From Babylonia areolata (lineage: Eukaryota > Mollusca > Gastropoda > Neogastropoda > Buccinidae), in the NCBI RefSeq assembly GCF_041734735.1, contig NC_134898.1, forward strand, positions 39,059,613 through 39,123,612: a stretch of 64,000 bases of DNA. Direction: 5' to 3'. Position numbers and translations under genes: made by a program. This document shows, piece by piece, positions 13,890 through 22,424 of this stretch; position 1 is the stretch's first letter, and each line of letters begins with the position of its first letter. The notes under the pieces were generated by a model that saw nothing but the letters and a program-made list of their open reading frames with translations, ran no database searches and was not told where the DNA came from.

Positions 13890-16800
13890 ATAAGCAGGTG
13901 TCAGGAGAGGGATGCAAACTGGTTCATGTTATCTTCATATCATTCACTGCTCAAACTGTTCCAACGGCCTGTTGTGTTCGGCAGTCATCCCGTGTGCTGA
14001 AGGATGGAGGCGGGAAGAGGTACACTGCTACAGGTACTTTGGCAAGTGGAGAACCTTCAGTCTGGCCCAGGACGTGTGTTCGAAAACTAACGCCACCATC
14101 GCCACAGTCATGTCTGCCGCTGAACAGGCCCTGGTTCGCAATATATCGTAAGTGACATGGGCCATCGTAAGTGACATGGGCCATCGTAAGTGACATCAGC
14201 CACCGTAAGTGACATGGGCCATCGTAAGTGACATCAGCCACCGTAAGTGACACGGGCCATCGTAAGTGACATCAGCCACCGTAAGTGACATGGGCCATCG
14301 TAAGTGACATCAGCCACCGTAAGTGACACGGGCCATCGTAAGTGACATCAGCCACCGTAAGTGACACGGGCCATCGTAAGCGACATGGGCCATCCATCGT
14401 AAGTGACATAGGCCATCATAAGTGACATGGGCCATCCATCGTAAGTGACATAGGCCATCATAAGTGACATGGGCCATCCATCATAAGTGACATGGGCCAT
14501 CATAAGTGACATGGGCCATCCATCATAAATGACATGGGCCATCATAAGTGACATTGGCCATCGTAAGTGACATGGGCCATCCATCATAAGTGACATGGGC
14601 CATCCATCGTAAGTGACATGGGCCATCCATCATAAGTGACACGGGACATGATAAGTGACATGGGCCATCCATCATAAGTGACATGGGCCATCCATCATAA
14701 GTGACATGGGCCATCATAAATGACATGGGCCATCCGTCATAAGTGACATGGGCCATCATAAGTGACATGGGCCATCCATCATAAGTGACATGGGCCATCC
14801 ATCATAAGTGACATGGGCCATCATAAGTGACATGGGTCCCTACACGAAAACCATGCACATAATGCACACATGCGCACGAACTATTATTAACGGAACATTG
14901 CCTCATATGCAAAGCTGTTGGAAAATGCAAAATAAGCCAAACATTGTTCAAGTACAATTGTGTCATGACAATCACAATAGCAAAAATTGACTATCAATTA
15001 CATTTGTTAAAGAAAGGTGTCGTGTTTTTTATTTTATTTATAAGGGATGCAGAAAGAAGGGGAGAGATGCTTCAATAGGCCTCTCTGAACTGCTTTTTTG
15101 GGGGGCGGGGTGGGGGGGGGATTACAGAGTGTGATTTTCAAGTAACACACTTTTCCATGCACACTCTAAGACTTTGTGCTCTGATTTATGAACAGGCACA
15201 AGAGCGAACAGTGATGGCGAAAAAAAATTGCCTAGAAAATGTATGGACAGATACATAGAATTGTTTCAAATAGATATAAACAGTATAGTGGTAAAGTGTT
15301 GTCAATGTGCATTGAATCCATGCAGTCATGTGTGGGGACCAGGTGAAGTGCTCTGATAGTGGCTGTACAGGATCATGTCTTTCAGCGCAGTGGACAGGTG
15401 TGGTTACGAAAACATATTGCTCTTTTCACCTTGACCTTCACCTATCCCGTAGTCTTATGGACTGTTGGGGCGCCACAGGTGATCTGGCAACCAGCATCCT
15501 CCAATCCTGTCGGTTTTCTGACCTGATTGTATCGCTCAACCTCAAGCCCGTCCATTCTGGGATGTTGTCCTCCCATCTCTTCCTCTGTCTGCCTCTCCTT
15601 CTCCCTCCTTGCACTGTGCCCTGCAGGAATGTCTTGGCAAGCCCTGATGATCTCATGACATGGCCATACCATCTGAGCTTGCGTCTCTTGAGGTTGCTCT
15701 TTTACAAGTGTGTATTCTGGCCATGGCAACAGCTCATCAGAACAATGGCTTAATTGCGTGGTTTCCAAATTTACCGAGAAGAACAATTTTACCGAGATTC
15801 TGTTAAACTACGAGGCCAAGCTTAACACAGATCGGGACAGACGAGCCTCATGAACAAGATTTGACAGTTGCCTGGTTTAGGCATAACCTCAACGCGATGC
15901 TCTTGTACCCAGAGAACACTTAACATGGTATCGAATTGGAGCCAAACTACAGGTGGGACTTCCTTTTCCATTAATTCTCCAGTTTATTGTAGGCGCTAAG
16001 CTCTCTAAGATTTTGGTCTGACTTAAAGAACAGGTACAAGGACGAAGAGTGAGGGAGGAAAATATTGTCTGGAAAGAGTATGGACAGAGTATGACGGGGC
16101 GCAATAGCCGAGTGGTTTAAGCGTTGGGTTTTCAATCTGAGGGTCCCGGGTTCGAATCACGGAAACGGCGCCTGGTGGGTAAAGGGTGGTTATTTTTCCG
16201 ATCTCCCAGGTCAACATATATGCAGACCTGCTAGTGCCTAAACCCCCTTTGTGTCTATACGCACGCAGAAGATTAAATACGCACGTTAAAGATCCTGTAA
16301 CCTATGTCAGTGTTCGGTGGGTTACGGAGACACGAAAATGCAAGGGAGTTCAGGCATAGGCAGGTCTGCACATTAATGTTGATATGGGAAATCGGAAAAA
16401 TCTCCATCCTTTACCCACCAGGCTCCGTTACCGAGATTCGAACACGGGACCCTCAGATTGAAGGTCCAACGCTTTAACCACTCGGCTATTGCGCCCGTCA
16501 TTTCTTCTTTTGATTTCAGCGGCGAGAAACCTCTCTGGCTGGGTGCCACACGGCGGGATGGGAACGCTGGTTACACGTGGACCGATGGAGGTCTGGTATC
16601 TGGTTACACTAACTGGAAAAGTGGTACGTTTGACATTAAAGAGGAAAATGATTGTATTGTATTGTATTACTCTTTTTTTTTGTCACAAGAGATTCCTCTG
16701 TGTGAAATTCGGGCTGCTCTCCGAAGGGAGAGCGCGTCGCTACAGTGAGAGCGCCACCCATTTTTATTTTTCATTGTTTTCTGCCTGCAATTTTATTTGT

Positions 16801-17497
16801 TTTCTTATCGAAGTGGATTTTTTTTACACAGTTTTGCTAGGGACAACCCTTTATTTGCCGTGGGTTCTTTAACGTGCGCTAAGTGCATGCTGCACACGGG
16901 ACCTCGGTCTATCATCTCATCCGAATGACTAGCATCCAGACCACCACTCAAGGTCTAGTGGAGGGGGAGAAAATATCGGCGGCTGAGCCGTGATTCGAAC
17001 CAGCGCACTCAGATTCTCTCGTTTCCAAGGCGGACGCGTTACATCACGGTCAACACTCCACGATGAAAGTGCTTGTCTGAATGGCGAATAGGATTCCTAC
17101 AGTATCTTCCCAGGGAAATTAACCTCCACAAATTCAAGTTCACGCGGAAAAGATTTGTCCACATCCACTGCGGATGTCCGCAAGTTTGTCAGAGTCAGAT
17201 CACCCCATCATTAATTTAACTAACGAGTTCCTGCGAAATCAAAAAAAAGAAAAGTGTACCTCGGTGTGTTTATATGGACTGGATGTGAAGATCCAGTACA
17301 AAGTATGGACATTTCAGAATTCGTGGTGCATTTGTGTCCATTTACATCAATGACAGGTCAGTTCAGAGACAGACAGACAGTAAACAGACAAGCGCTGTCA
17401 TACGCTAAAAGATATGAGTTTGATGAAAACCACTTTTATTTTACAGCACACTTAAAGTTAAAGCAAGCAAACAGGTTGAAAGCGGATTTTTTCTCCG

Positions 17498-17572
<75 letters not shown>

Positions 17573-18159
17573 AATAAATAAGCAGATCTTGCTTCAATGA
17601 TCACTGTGGAAAGAATTGTTTCACCACCTTTCTAGCCTTCACTCTCAGTTTGTACTCTTTCTGAAATGGTATTGACTGCCATTATATCGTATTATCATTA
17701 TCATCATTATTGTTATCATTATTATTGATATTACAATACAATACATCTTTATACATCCATTTGGAAATTAATTGTGCATCCATAGGCTCGTCACTCACCC
17801 GACACAATATCTCAGCCCATATCTAAGTCCAGTGCACACATGCACACACACACAACTTGACAAAGGTTGGACCAAAAATTCGAAAAGTTACAAATCAAAA
17901 GTAAAATACATACAAGCAACAGCGGCTTCATTTCCACACACACCCCTAATCACCCTCCCCTCCACACACAGACACACACACACACACACACACACAGAGA
18001 CTCATTATTATTCATCAGCATCGTGGTGTGTCCGTTGTGTTGACAGGCGAACCACAGGGTGACGAGTTGTGCGCCATGATCAAAGGCTCGAACGGCGAGT
18101 GGAGGAGCATCTCCTGCCTCGTGAAGAAGAGATTCGTGTGCAAGTACACCGTGTCTTAA
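789..18159 (+). CDS. Plus-strand ShKT/EGF/C-type lectin gene, 3' portion (8 exons; 5' end outside window)
   Basis: Join of 789-917, 1928-2047, 3382-3495, 4076-4189, 5996-6121, 13985-14147, 16520-16623 and 18047-18159. Each exon has AG/GT borders. All boundaries are phase 1 except the first intron inside the CTLD (phase 2), so the whole joins in one frame of about 326 codons ending in TAA. Domains in order are four ShKT, one EGF and one CTLD. The cysteine-rich modules imply a secreted or cell-surface product. The signal peptide and upstream modules lie left of position 1; in the minus-strand relative the domains before this point are CCP, CTLD, ShKT and EGF. The function is not known; ShKT, EGF and CTLD together suggest extracellular binding. 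The exon model is inferred by eye, without transcript support. Confidence 0.85.
1125..1335 (-). mobile_element. SINE shared by all four ShKT1-ShKT2 introns
   Basis: It reads on the minus strand as a tRNA-like head (TGGATAGGGCTCCCGACTAT, box B-like GTTCGATTCCTG) followed by a tail with GATGAGATGATAAACAGATTATC. The same element with the same flank (TGTCATTATCTAACACAC in the inverted copies) is at 29930-30110, 42900-43100 and 54395-54600. Confidence 0.65.
1928..2047 (+). CDS. ShKT domain exon 2 of plus gene
   Basis: The exon encodes TECSDKYSYCSQLSSQDC and ends MKSCGLCVDG, with six cysteines in ShKT spacing. Two AGs lie close together (1926-1927 and 1931-1932); only the first keeps phase 1 and matches all three minus-strand copies. 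The donor is gtatgc. Confidence 0.87.
2215..2560 (-). mobile_element. tRNA-derived SINE
   Basis: The minus strand starts GGGCGCAATAGCCGAGTGG (box A) and has GGGTTCGAATCACG (box B) 35-45 bases later. It then continues with the body GGTCAACATATGTGCAGACC and AAGATCCTGTAATCCATGTC. It is an internal pol III promoter type SINE, absent from the matching introns of the minus gene. Confidence 0.75.
2694..2742. repeat. (TG)n microsatellite
   Basis: Nearly pure TG dinucleotide run in the ShKT2-ShKT3 intron. Confidence 0.9.
3382..3495 (+). CDS. ShKT domain exon 3 of plus gene
   Basis: The acceptor is cttccctgcag and the donor gtgagt. Six cysteines lie in the pattern from PTCVDQSDEC to CPHGCNLC. All 114 bases are identical to the reverse complement of 27845-27958 in unit C. 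A long (TG)n tract begins about 16 bases after the exon. Confidence 0.9.
3510..3704. repeat. (TG)n microsatellite behind ShKT3 donor
   Basis: About 195 bases of TG broken twice by TGTTGTGG. It starts about 15 bases after the donor at 3496. The homologous introns in units A, B and C carry the complementary tract at the same place. Confidence 0.92.
4076..4189 (+). CDS. ShKT domain exon 4 of plus gene (divergent)
   Basis: The acceptor is gttctgtag and the donor gtaagt; phase 1-1. Six cysteines are kept, with the ends DPSCYD and YSCHHCSS conserved. The stretch between cysteines 2 and 5 (HWWADVHCEQSPSYMMKHC) differs strongly from the minus-strand counterparts, which are one or two residues longer. 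Confidence 0.87.
4353..4460. repeat. (GA)n with embedded CTAAAAATATGCACAA units
   Basis: GA runs interrupted by repeated copies of GAGCTAAAAATATGCACAA, a small higher-order expansion in the ShKT4-EGF intron. Confidence 0.8.
4788..5279. mobile_element. Non-autonomous DNA transposon with TIRs and 9-bp target duplication
   Basis: The left end is CACTAATCTAAAAATAGGTG, and the right end read in reverse is CACTGATTTAAAAAAAATAG followed by ATGGATAGC: imperfect terminal inverted repeats of about 27 bases. ACCTCCACC flanks both sides (4779-4787 and 5280-5288). The homologous introns of the minus gene run straight through this site. A 9-bp duplication is most typical of Mutator-like elements. No coding capacity is visible in the 492 bases. 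Confidence 0.75.
5515..5549. repeat. (TC)n microsatellite
   Basis: Pure TC run; the complementary (GA)n lies at the same intron position in the minus units (for example 51300-51328). Confidence 0.9.
5996..6121 (+). CDS. EGF-like domain exon of plus gene
   Basis: It encodes FQCYKQPCKNGGTC, then YTCDCSGTGYTGPTC: six cysteines in EGF order with the usual NGG and GYTG. Of two candidate AGs (5994-5995 and 5998-5999), only the first keeps phase 1. The donor is the weak gtcagc. The exon is identical over 126 bases to the reverse complement of 25292-25417. Confidence 0.9.
6850..7437 (+). mobile_element. LINE 3' ORF remnant with C-terminal C2H2 finger
   Basis: It translates in pieces as TTLLYASETWTVYNRH, then after stops and a shift as GGQKKRYKDCLKASFKDLDV, RPAWRRKI and finally CPTCGRAFRARIGLICHIRT with its C2H2 cysteines and histidines. 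This is the C terminus of the reverse-transcriptase ORF of a common invertebrate non-LTR family. At least three in-frame stops lie between 6850 and 7060, so it is dead. The clade is uncertain. Confidence 0.75.
8162..8218. repeat. (GA)n microsatellite
   Basis: Uniform GA run of about 55 bases. Confidence 0.9.
8290..8575 (+). mobile_element. Two adjacent LINE/SINE 3' tails
   Basis: AAAAGCGCGTTGAGTGGC followed by (CTA)n, and GGCGCTTTGA ... CAGCGCTATATAAATACC followed by (ATT)n. Both have the GCGCTATATAA stem-type end seen after the LINE at 10578 and at 12728-12790. Confidence 0.5.
9361..10931 (+). mobile_element. 5'-truncated LINE with open reverse-transcriptase ORF (CR1/Jockey group)
   Basis: The frame is open from the truncation point near 9361 to the stop at 10576-10578, about 405 codons. 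It includes QSAYRRGHSCETALLRIVND, LSAAFDTIDHS (motif A), YGVPQGSVLGPVLF (motif B), FADDTQLY (catalytic YADD-like motif C), SLGVILDQSLSFQQHI and RIQNNAARLICRA. The 3' UTR ends GCTATATAAGTATCC with (ATT)n at about 10931. The endonuclease and N-terminal RT are missing. The open frame suggests a fairly recent insertion. Confidence 0.9.
10722..10802. repeat. (TG)n/(TGCG)n within LINE 3' UTR
   Basis: TG run with an internal block of GCGT repeats, between the LINE stop and its tail. Confidence 0.8.
11715..12175 (+). mobile_element. tRNA-type SINE, snail family
   Basis: A box B-like TAGTTCGAATCACGG is followed by the conserved body GTCATTCGGATGAGACGATA, CATGTAAAAGAACCCACAGC and TTTTTCCTGGCAAAATTCTG. 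It ends in GGTGGCGCTGTAGTATAGCG ... AGCAGCCCGAATTTCGCGCA and a TGTGATAAAAAGAAATA-like tail. The reverse-oriented copy at 16650-17065 shows the same parts in reverse. Confidence 0.7.
12292..12334. repeat. Poly-C tract
   Basis: About 40 bases almost entirely C, broken by single T or G. Confidence 0.9.
12690..12805 (+). mobile_element. LINE-type 3' tail
   Basis: TTTGTAAAGCGCTTAGAGC and ATAGGCGCTATATAAGTATCC followed by a simple tail; closely resembles the end of the LINE at 10860-10931. Confidence 0.5.
13525..13660. repeat. (TC)n/(TA)n compound microsatellite
   Basis: TC run passing into long TA runs. The flanking motif CTTTAAAGTATTCCTACA recurs near 12950 and 13010 and, slightly changed, at 13670. 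Confidence 0.8.
13985..14147 (+). CDS. C-terminal C-type lectin-like domain, exon 1 of 3
   Basis: The acceptor ttcggcag is followed by IPCAEGWRREEVHCYRYFG, the C..GW...C.Y start of a CTLD, then FSLAQDVCSKTNATIATV with the alpha-1 helix cysteine. The exon enters in phase 1 and leaves in phase 2, as in the minus-strand CTLD exons. The donor gtaagt at 14148 is the first unit of a minisatellite. Confidence 0.87.
14148..14836 (+). repeat. Minisatellite built on the CTLD exon 1 splice donor
   Basis: About 35 units. The unit is GTAAGTGACATGGGCCATC (19 bases), alternating with GTAAGTGACATCAGCCACC in the first part; later units are 19 or 23 bases (extra CCAT) and mostly read ATAAGTGAC. The first unit is the real donor of the exon ending at 14147, so about a dozen consensus 5' splice sites follow in tandem. 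Confidence 0.92.
15430..15770 (-). mobile_element. LINE ORF C-terminal fragment
   Basis: The minus strand encodes GRRRGRQRKRWEDNIPEWTG then RLSDTIRSENRQDWRMLVAR and SPVAPQQS, typical of the end of an invertebrate non-LTR RT ORF. A frame change near 15660 separates it from the preceding WYGHVMR-like part. Confidence 0.75.
16095..16337 (+). mobile_element. tRNA-derived SINE (left arm of inverted pair)
   Basis: It begins GGGCGCAATAGCCGAGTGGT and has box B GGGTTCGAATCACG. Its body contains GGTCAACATATATGCAGACC and AAGATCCTGTAACCTATGTC, the same family as 2215-2560. Confidence 0.8.
16338..16499 (-). mobile_element. tRNA-derived SINE (right arm of inverted pair)
   Basis: The reverse complement starts TGACGGGCGCAATAGCCGAG and runs to the body sequence CATTAATGTGCAGACC, where it is truncated against the left arm. 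The head lies 20 bases before the CTLD exon 2 start, so the polypyrimidine TTTCTTCTTTTG is all that remains between them. Confidence 0.8.
16520..16623 (+). CDS. C-terminal C-type lectin-like domain, exon 2 of 3
   Basis: The acceptor ttttgatttcag starts 20 bases after a SINE end. It encodes KPLWLGATRRDGNAGYTW and WKSG, containing the WxG core and the W-aromatic strand of the CTLD fold. Entry is phase 2 and exit phase 1, with donor gtacgt. Confidence 0.86.
16650..17065 (-). mobile_element. SINE, same family as 11715-12175
   Basis: Minus-strand order: head with AACGCGTCCGCCTTGGAAAC, box B GTTCGAATCACGGC, body GATGAGATGATAGACCGAGG, and CTGTAGCGACGCGCTCTCCC near the tail. It begins about 25 bases after the CTLD exon 2 donor. 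Confidence 0.75.
17510..17570. repeat. (TC)n-(TA)n microsatellite
   Basis: TC run of about 30 bases passing directly into a TA run. Confidence 0.9.
18047..18159 (+). CDS. C-terminal C-type lectin-like domain, exon 3 with stop
   Basis: The acceptor is gtgttgacag. It encodes GEPQGDELCAMI, GEWRSISC and KRFVCKYTVS, then TAA at 18157-18159. The long-loop motif reads EPQ where mannose-type lectins have EPN, and WRS stands where WND is usual, so classical calcium-dependent sugar binding is doubtful. The last cysteine, in FVCK, closes the fold. Confidence 0.88.
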
Positions 18160-18446
18160 TTAACCCGCCTGTGCACGCCATATATCTGCAGCTCACGTGG
18201 CCTGGACGATTCTACGCGTTGGTCGTCTTTGACCACCACAGTGTGGCATCCTCCTCCTCTTCCTCCACAGTTTTGTCCACACCCTGCGTACACAATGCTA
18301 GGTCTTCTTCCTCGAGTTTTCCTTGCAAAACACATTTTCGTTTCTGTGTTGAATCAGTCCTGTGTCCCAGTGTAAGTGAGGTGTAAACACACACACACAC
18401 ACGTGCTTTTGCCTCTGCATGCAATGATCCAATACCCATACTAATC

Positions 18447-18452
18447 AATAAA
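18447..18452 (+). terminator. Candidate polyadenylation signal of plus gene
   Basis: AATAAA lies 288 bases after the stop, within AATAAATAA. A second AATAAA is at 18811-18816. Either could be used; no transcript evidence is available. Confidence 0.4.
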
Positions 18453-19211
18453 TAATCAGTAATCATACTGATCAACATTTCACACTGGCCATGAAAAGAC
18501 ATGCGCTTTTTGATATTTATGTATGTATTTATAACTGTTTTTGCCATTAATTGATCCTGTTTCGAAAAACCTACTTTATTTTTATTTGCGGTGGTTAAAA
18601 GCCATGTTTATTGAAAATTCGCTTCAGTTCATTAAACACATGTCTAAATGGTGCACCCCCTTTTGATGTCCCATCACACAGTTCACACTTCAGCTGAAAC
18701 GATCGATTTCATTCATGAAACATCAGTTGGTTTAAGTCTATATAGATATAGCGAGCGGGGAAATGAATCCAATTCCAAATAAGCATGACACATCACGCAT
18801 TGTCCATTGTAATAAATGTGGAAATCTGAACTGTTTTTGACATAATTCATTTATTGTTCATGGTAAATGACAATTTCTCGTATGTTAAAAAAAAAAAAAA
18901 AAAAAAAGAGATAGAAAGAGACAGAAACTGTGAATTGCATGTTTACTTCCTTGGACTTCGAATGTCTTGAATAGGCTTTGTGCATGTTGTAACGAGGTGG
19001 TGGCTACATTCTTCACGGTGCAGTAAGCTCCAGTAGACACCGTGCATGGTACGCTTTACCCATTTCCTGCTTCCTCGTATGTTTTGTACTTGGGTAAGTG
19101 AAAACGTGATTATTCAGCGTTGTTGTGCTTACTGTCAAAGTCTTCTCTGAGAGCAGAAATGGTACTTTTTTCCGTCTTCGTCAGAGCAATAAAGGAGTAT
19201 CTCACGGCGTT

Positions 19212-19214
<3 letters not shown>

Positions 19215-19310
<96 letters not shown>

Positions 19311-19364
19311 CTGTCTCTCTCTCTCTCTCTTTCTCTCTGTGTGTGTGTGTGTGTGTGTGTGTGT
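19215..19364. repeat. (TG)n/(TC)n compound microsatellite
   Basis: Two TG blocks separated by CTGTCTG, then TC, then TG again. Confidence 0.9.
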
Positions 19365-19611
19365 TGAGTAGTCATTATTTCAACACCCGTTCGCTAAAGT
19401 AACACGTCAAACTTGGTTAAGCCCTGCTTTGGGGTTCGACAAAAGGAAGCCATGACCCAGTCCTCTCCTTTCCCTGTTTCCACATTGACAGATCTGTCAG
19501 TGTCAAGTGATTACAGTTAGCAGTTTACATAATGCAATACACTGAGAGGCATACCTACCTAACTTCCTTAAGAGGAAACACCCTGTTAAAACCTATGATA
19601 CAGCAAGAAGA

Positions 19612-21313
19612 AGTGTGAGTGGCTGTTCAGTCAACAGTCACTTATTATTTGTTACCTGGTCAAAGGACGACACCAGGCAAGGAGTGGATATTCAGTTAAC
19701 AGTCACTAGTTGTATGTTATCTGGCCTTAGCTTAGGACGACACCAGGCCAGGTGTGGCTGTTCAGTTAACAGTCACTAATTGTATCTTTTCTGGCCTTAG
19801 CTTAGGACGACACCAGGCCAGGTGTGGCTGTTCAGTTAACAGTCACTAATTGTATCTTTTCTGGCCTTCAGATGACACCAGGCCAGGAATAGCTATTCAG
19901 TTAACAGTCACTAATTGTATCTTATCTGGCCTTAGCTTAGGACGACACCGGGCTAGGAGTAGCTGTTCAGTCAAAAGTCACTAATTGTATGTTAGTCACT
20001 AACTGTATGTTATCTGGCCTTAGCTTACGACGACACCAGGCTTGGAGTGGCTGTTCAGTTAACAGTCACTAATTGTATGTTATCTGGCCTTAGCTTAGGA
20101 CGACACCAGGCTAGGAGTGGCTGTTCAGTTAACAGGCACTAATTGTATGTTATCTGGCCTTAGCTTAGGACGACACCAGGCTTGGAGTGGCTGTTCAGTC
20201 AACAGTCACTAATTGTATGTTATCTGGCCTTAGCTTACGACGACACCAGGCTTGGAGTGGCTGTTCAGTCAACAGTCACTAATTGTATGTTATCTGGCCT
20301 TAGCTTACGACGACACCAGGCTTGGAGTGGCTGTTCAGTCAACAGTCACTAATTGTATGTTATCTGGCCTTAGCTTACGACGACACCAGGCTTGGAGTGG
20401 CTGTTCAGTCAACAGTCACTAATTGTATGTTGGTCACTAATTGTATGTTATCTGGCCTTAGCTTACGACGACACCAGGCTTGGAGTGACTGTTCAGTCAA
20501 CAGTCACTAATTGTATGTTGGTCACTAAGTGTATGTTATCTGGCCTTAGCTTAGGACGACACCAGGCTTGGAGTGACTGTTCAGTCAACAGTCACTAATT
20601 GTATGTTAGTCACTAAGTGTATGTTATCTGGCCTTAGCTTACGACGACACCAGGCTTGGAGTGGCTGTTCAGTCAACAGTCACTAATTGTATGTTATCTG
20701 GCCTTAGCTTTGGACGACAGTCAACAGTCACTAATTGTATGTTAGTCACTAATTGTATGTTATCTGGCCTTAGCTTAGGACGACACCAAGCTAGTAGTAG
20801 CTGTTCAGTCAAAAGTCACTAATTGTATGTTAGTCACTAAGTGTATGTTATCTGGCCTTAGCTTACGACGACACCAGGCTTGGAGTGGCTGTTCAGTCAA
20901 CAGTCACTGATTTTGCATGTTATCTGGCCTTAGCTTAGGACGACACCAGGCTTGGAGTGGCTGTTCAGTTAACAGTCACTAATTGTATGTTATCTGGCCT
21001 TAGCTTACGACGACACCAGGCTTGGAGTGGCTGTTCAGTCAACAGTCACTAATTGTATGTTATCTGGCCTTAGCTTAGGACGACACCAGGCTTGGAGTGG
21101 CTGTTCAGTCAACAGTCACTAATTGTATGTTATCTGGCCTTAGCTTACGACGACACCAGGCTTGGAGTGGCTGTTCAGTTAACAGTCACTAATTGTATGT
21201 TGGTCACTAATTGTATGTTATCTGGCCTTAGGACGACACCAGGCCAGGAGTGGCTGTTCAGTTGACAGGCACTAATTGTATCTTATCTGGCCTCAGGGTG
21301 ACACCAGGCTGGT
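19612..21313. repeat. 70-bp minisatellite, about 24 copies
   Basis: The unit contains TATCTGGCCTTAGCTTAGGA, CGACACCAGGCTTGGAGTGG, CTGTTCAGTCAACAGTCACT and AATTGTATGT, 70 bases in all. Some copies carry an extra TTAGTCACTAATTGTATG or TTGGTCACTAATTGTATG block of about 18 bases. Edge copies are more diverged than central ones. Confidence 0.95.
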
Positions 21314-22387
21314 GGATTCCACTCAGGTGGACATCCATCGCCTTTCCCTGATAAGAGGGTGTCAGGGTGACTGAGTATATTTGCTCATCATTCAGAAGAA
21401 AAAAAAATCTATTGCGTCAATCAAACCTTTGCCTCGGGTGCATTGCATGAGACACACATGCCTAAAACAGACATTCCATAAGATGTCATGTCATGCTTAG
21501 GTGGCAGGATATAAAAAAAATAGAGCAGCTGTTAAAGAAAACCGTGAGTCTGTACTTGGAATTGCGCTAGTGTGAGAAAAAGATTCTCAATAATTGGAAA
21601 AAAATAACTTATTGGTGTCAAATGCCTCCCAAGAAACCAGACTTATGCTGACAGAACAATCACTTTTGATGACTACATCATTTTTCAGAGGAAAATGACC
21701 AGCAATCAGTCTAAAAGTAATGTGAAAAACAAAGTTCCCAGTGAATACTTAGAGAAATGATACAGCAGCTCATATGCATTAGTAAGCATTTGCCTAGAAA
21801 TGTTTGATGAAAATCACAAAAGCATTGTACTTGTCAGTACCTGTATACACCCTTGATCAGGCTCTACTAAAATACCCAGACGTTTTAAGAGGAAATAAGA
21901 AGTAAATTTGATGATTATTTGATTATGTGGAGATTTTTAATGCAAATTCAAAGTAATGGGACCAATGCATGATACCAACACAGAAGGACGTGCCCTTGAA
22001 GAAATTACAGGGGGAATTCTTCTGAGTCCATTAGCAGCCACTACCTGAAAAAAAAACCCCTGTTGAACAAGACAAGGAGACCAGACATCCGTCAAAGACG
22101 TGGATAAGATCTTGGGTAGGACAAGCAGAAGACATCATTCAGCTCGTGTGCCAGCTCTGAAAGAGACAAAAGAATGTGAAGAATACCACGAACATCTCGA
22201 GCACCTCTTCATCACAAACCTTTCTCGCACTCTGTGAAGACACTCAGGAATAGCCAGTGGGTAGGACTGATACAGAGGCGAAGCTACTAATAAAGGAAAA
22301 CAGCTGTGCAAGCAATAAAAACTTTGCCTTTGAGAGTGTTGCTGCACAAATATATGCATGTGATCCATTTGTTTCAGGGATCGATTA

Positions 22388-22391
<4 letters not shown>

Positions 22392-22421
<30 letters not shown>
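22392..22421. repeat. (TG)n microsatellite
   Basis: Short TG run in otherwise unassigned intergenic DNA. Confidence 0.85.

Positions 22422-22424
<3 letters not shown>

Larger units (their letters stand above)
6122..13984. other. 7.9-kb intron EGF to CTLD of plus gene
   Basis: No CCP or other domain exon was recognised here, although a CCP follows this EGF in the minus-gene units. The intron holds two LINE remnants, several LINE-type 3' tails, a SINE, and (TC)n, (TA)n and poly-C tracts. A stretch at 13686-13813 ends in GTAAGT but has no convincing acceptor. Confidence 0.65.

Noticed and set aside
14348-14798. Minus-strand open frames with repeated AHVTYDGWPMS peptide
   Set aside because: They are the antisense of the splice-donor minisatellite; the frame is open by repeat composition only.
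16095-16170. Free-standing tRNA gene
   Set aside because: Box A and box B are present, but the sequence continues into a SINE body found elsewhere in the window, and no full cloverleaf with acceptor stem was seen.
19612-21313. CRISPR-like array of ~70-base repeats
   Set aside because: The repeats are contiguous tandem copies without unique spacers, in a eukaryotic intron-rich context.
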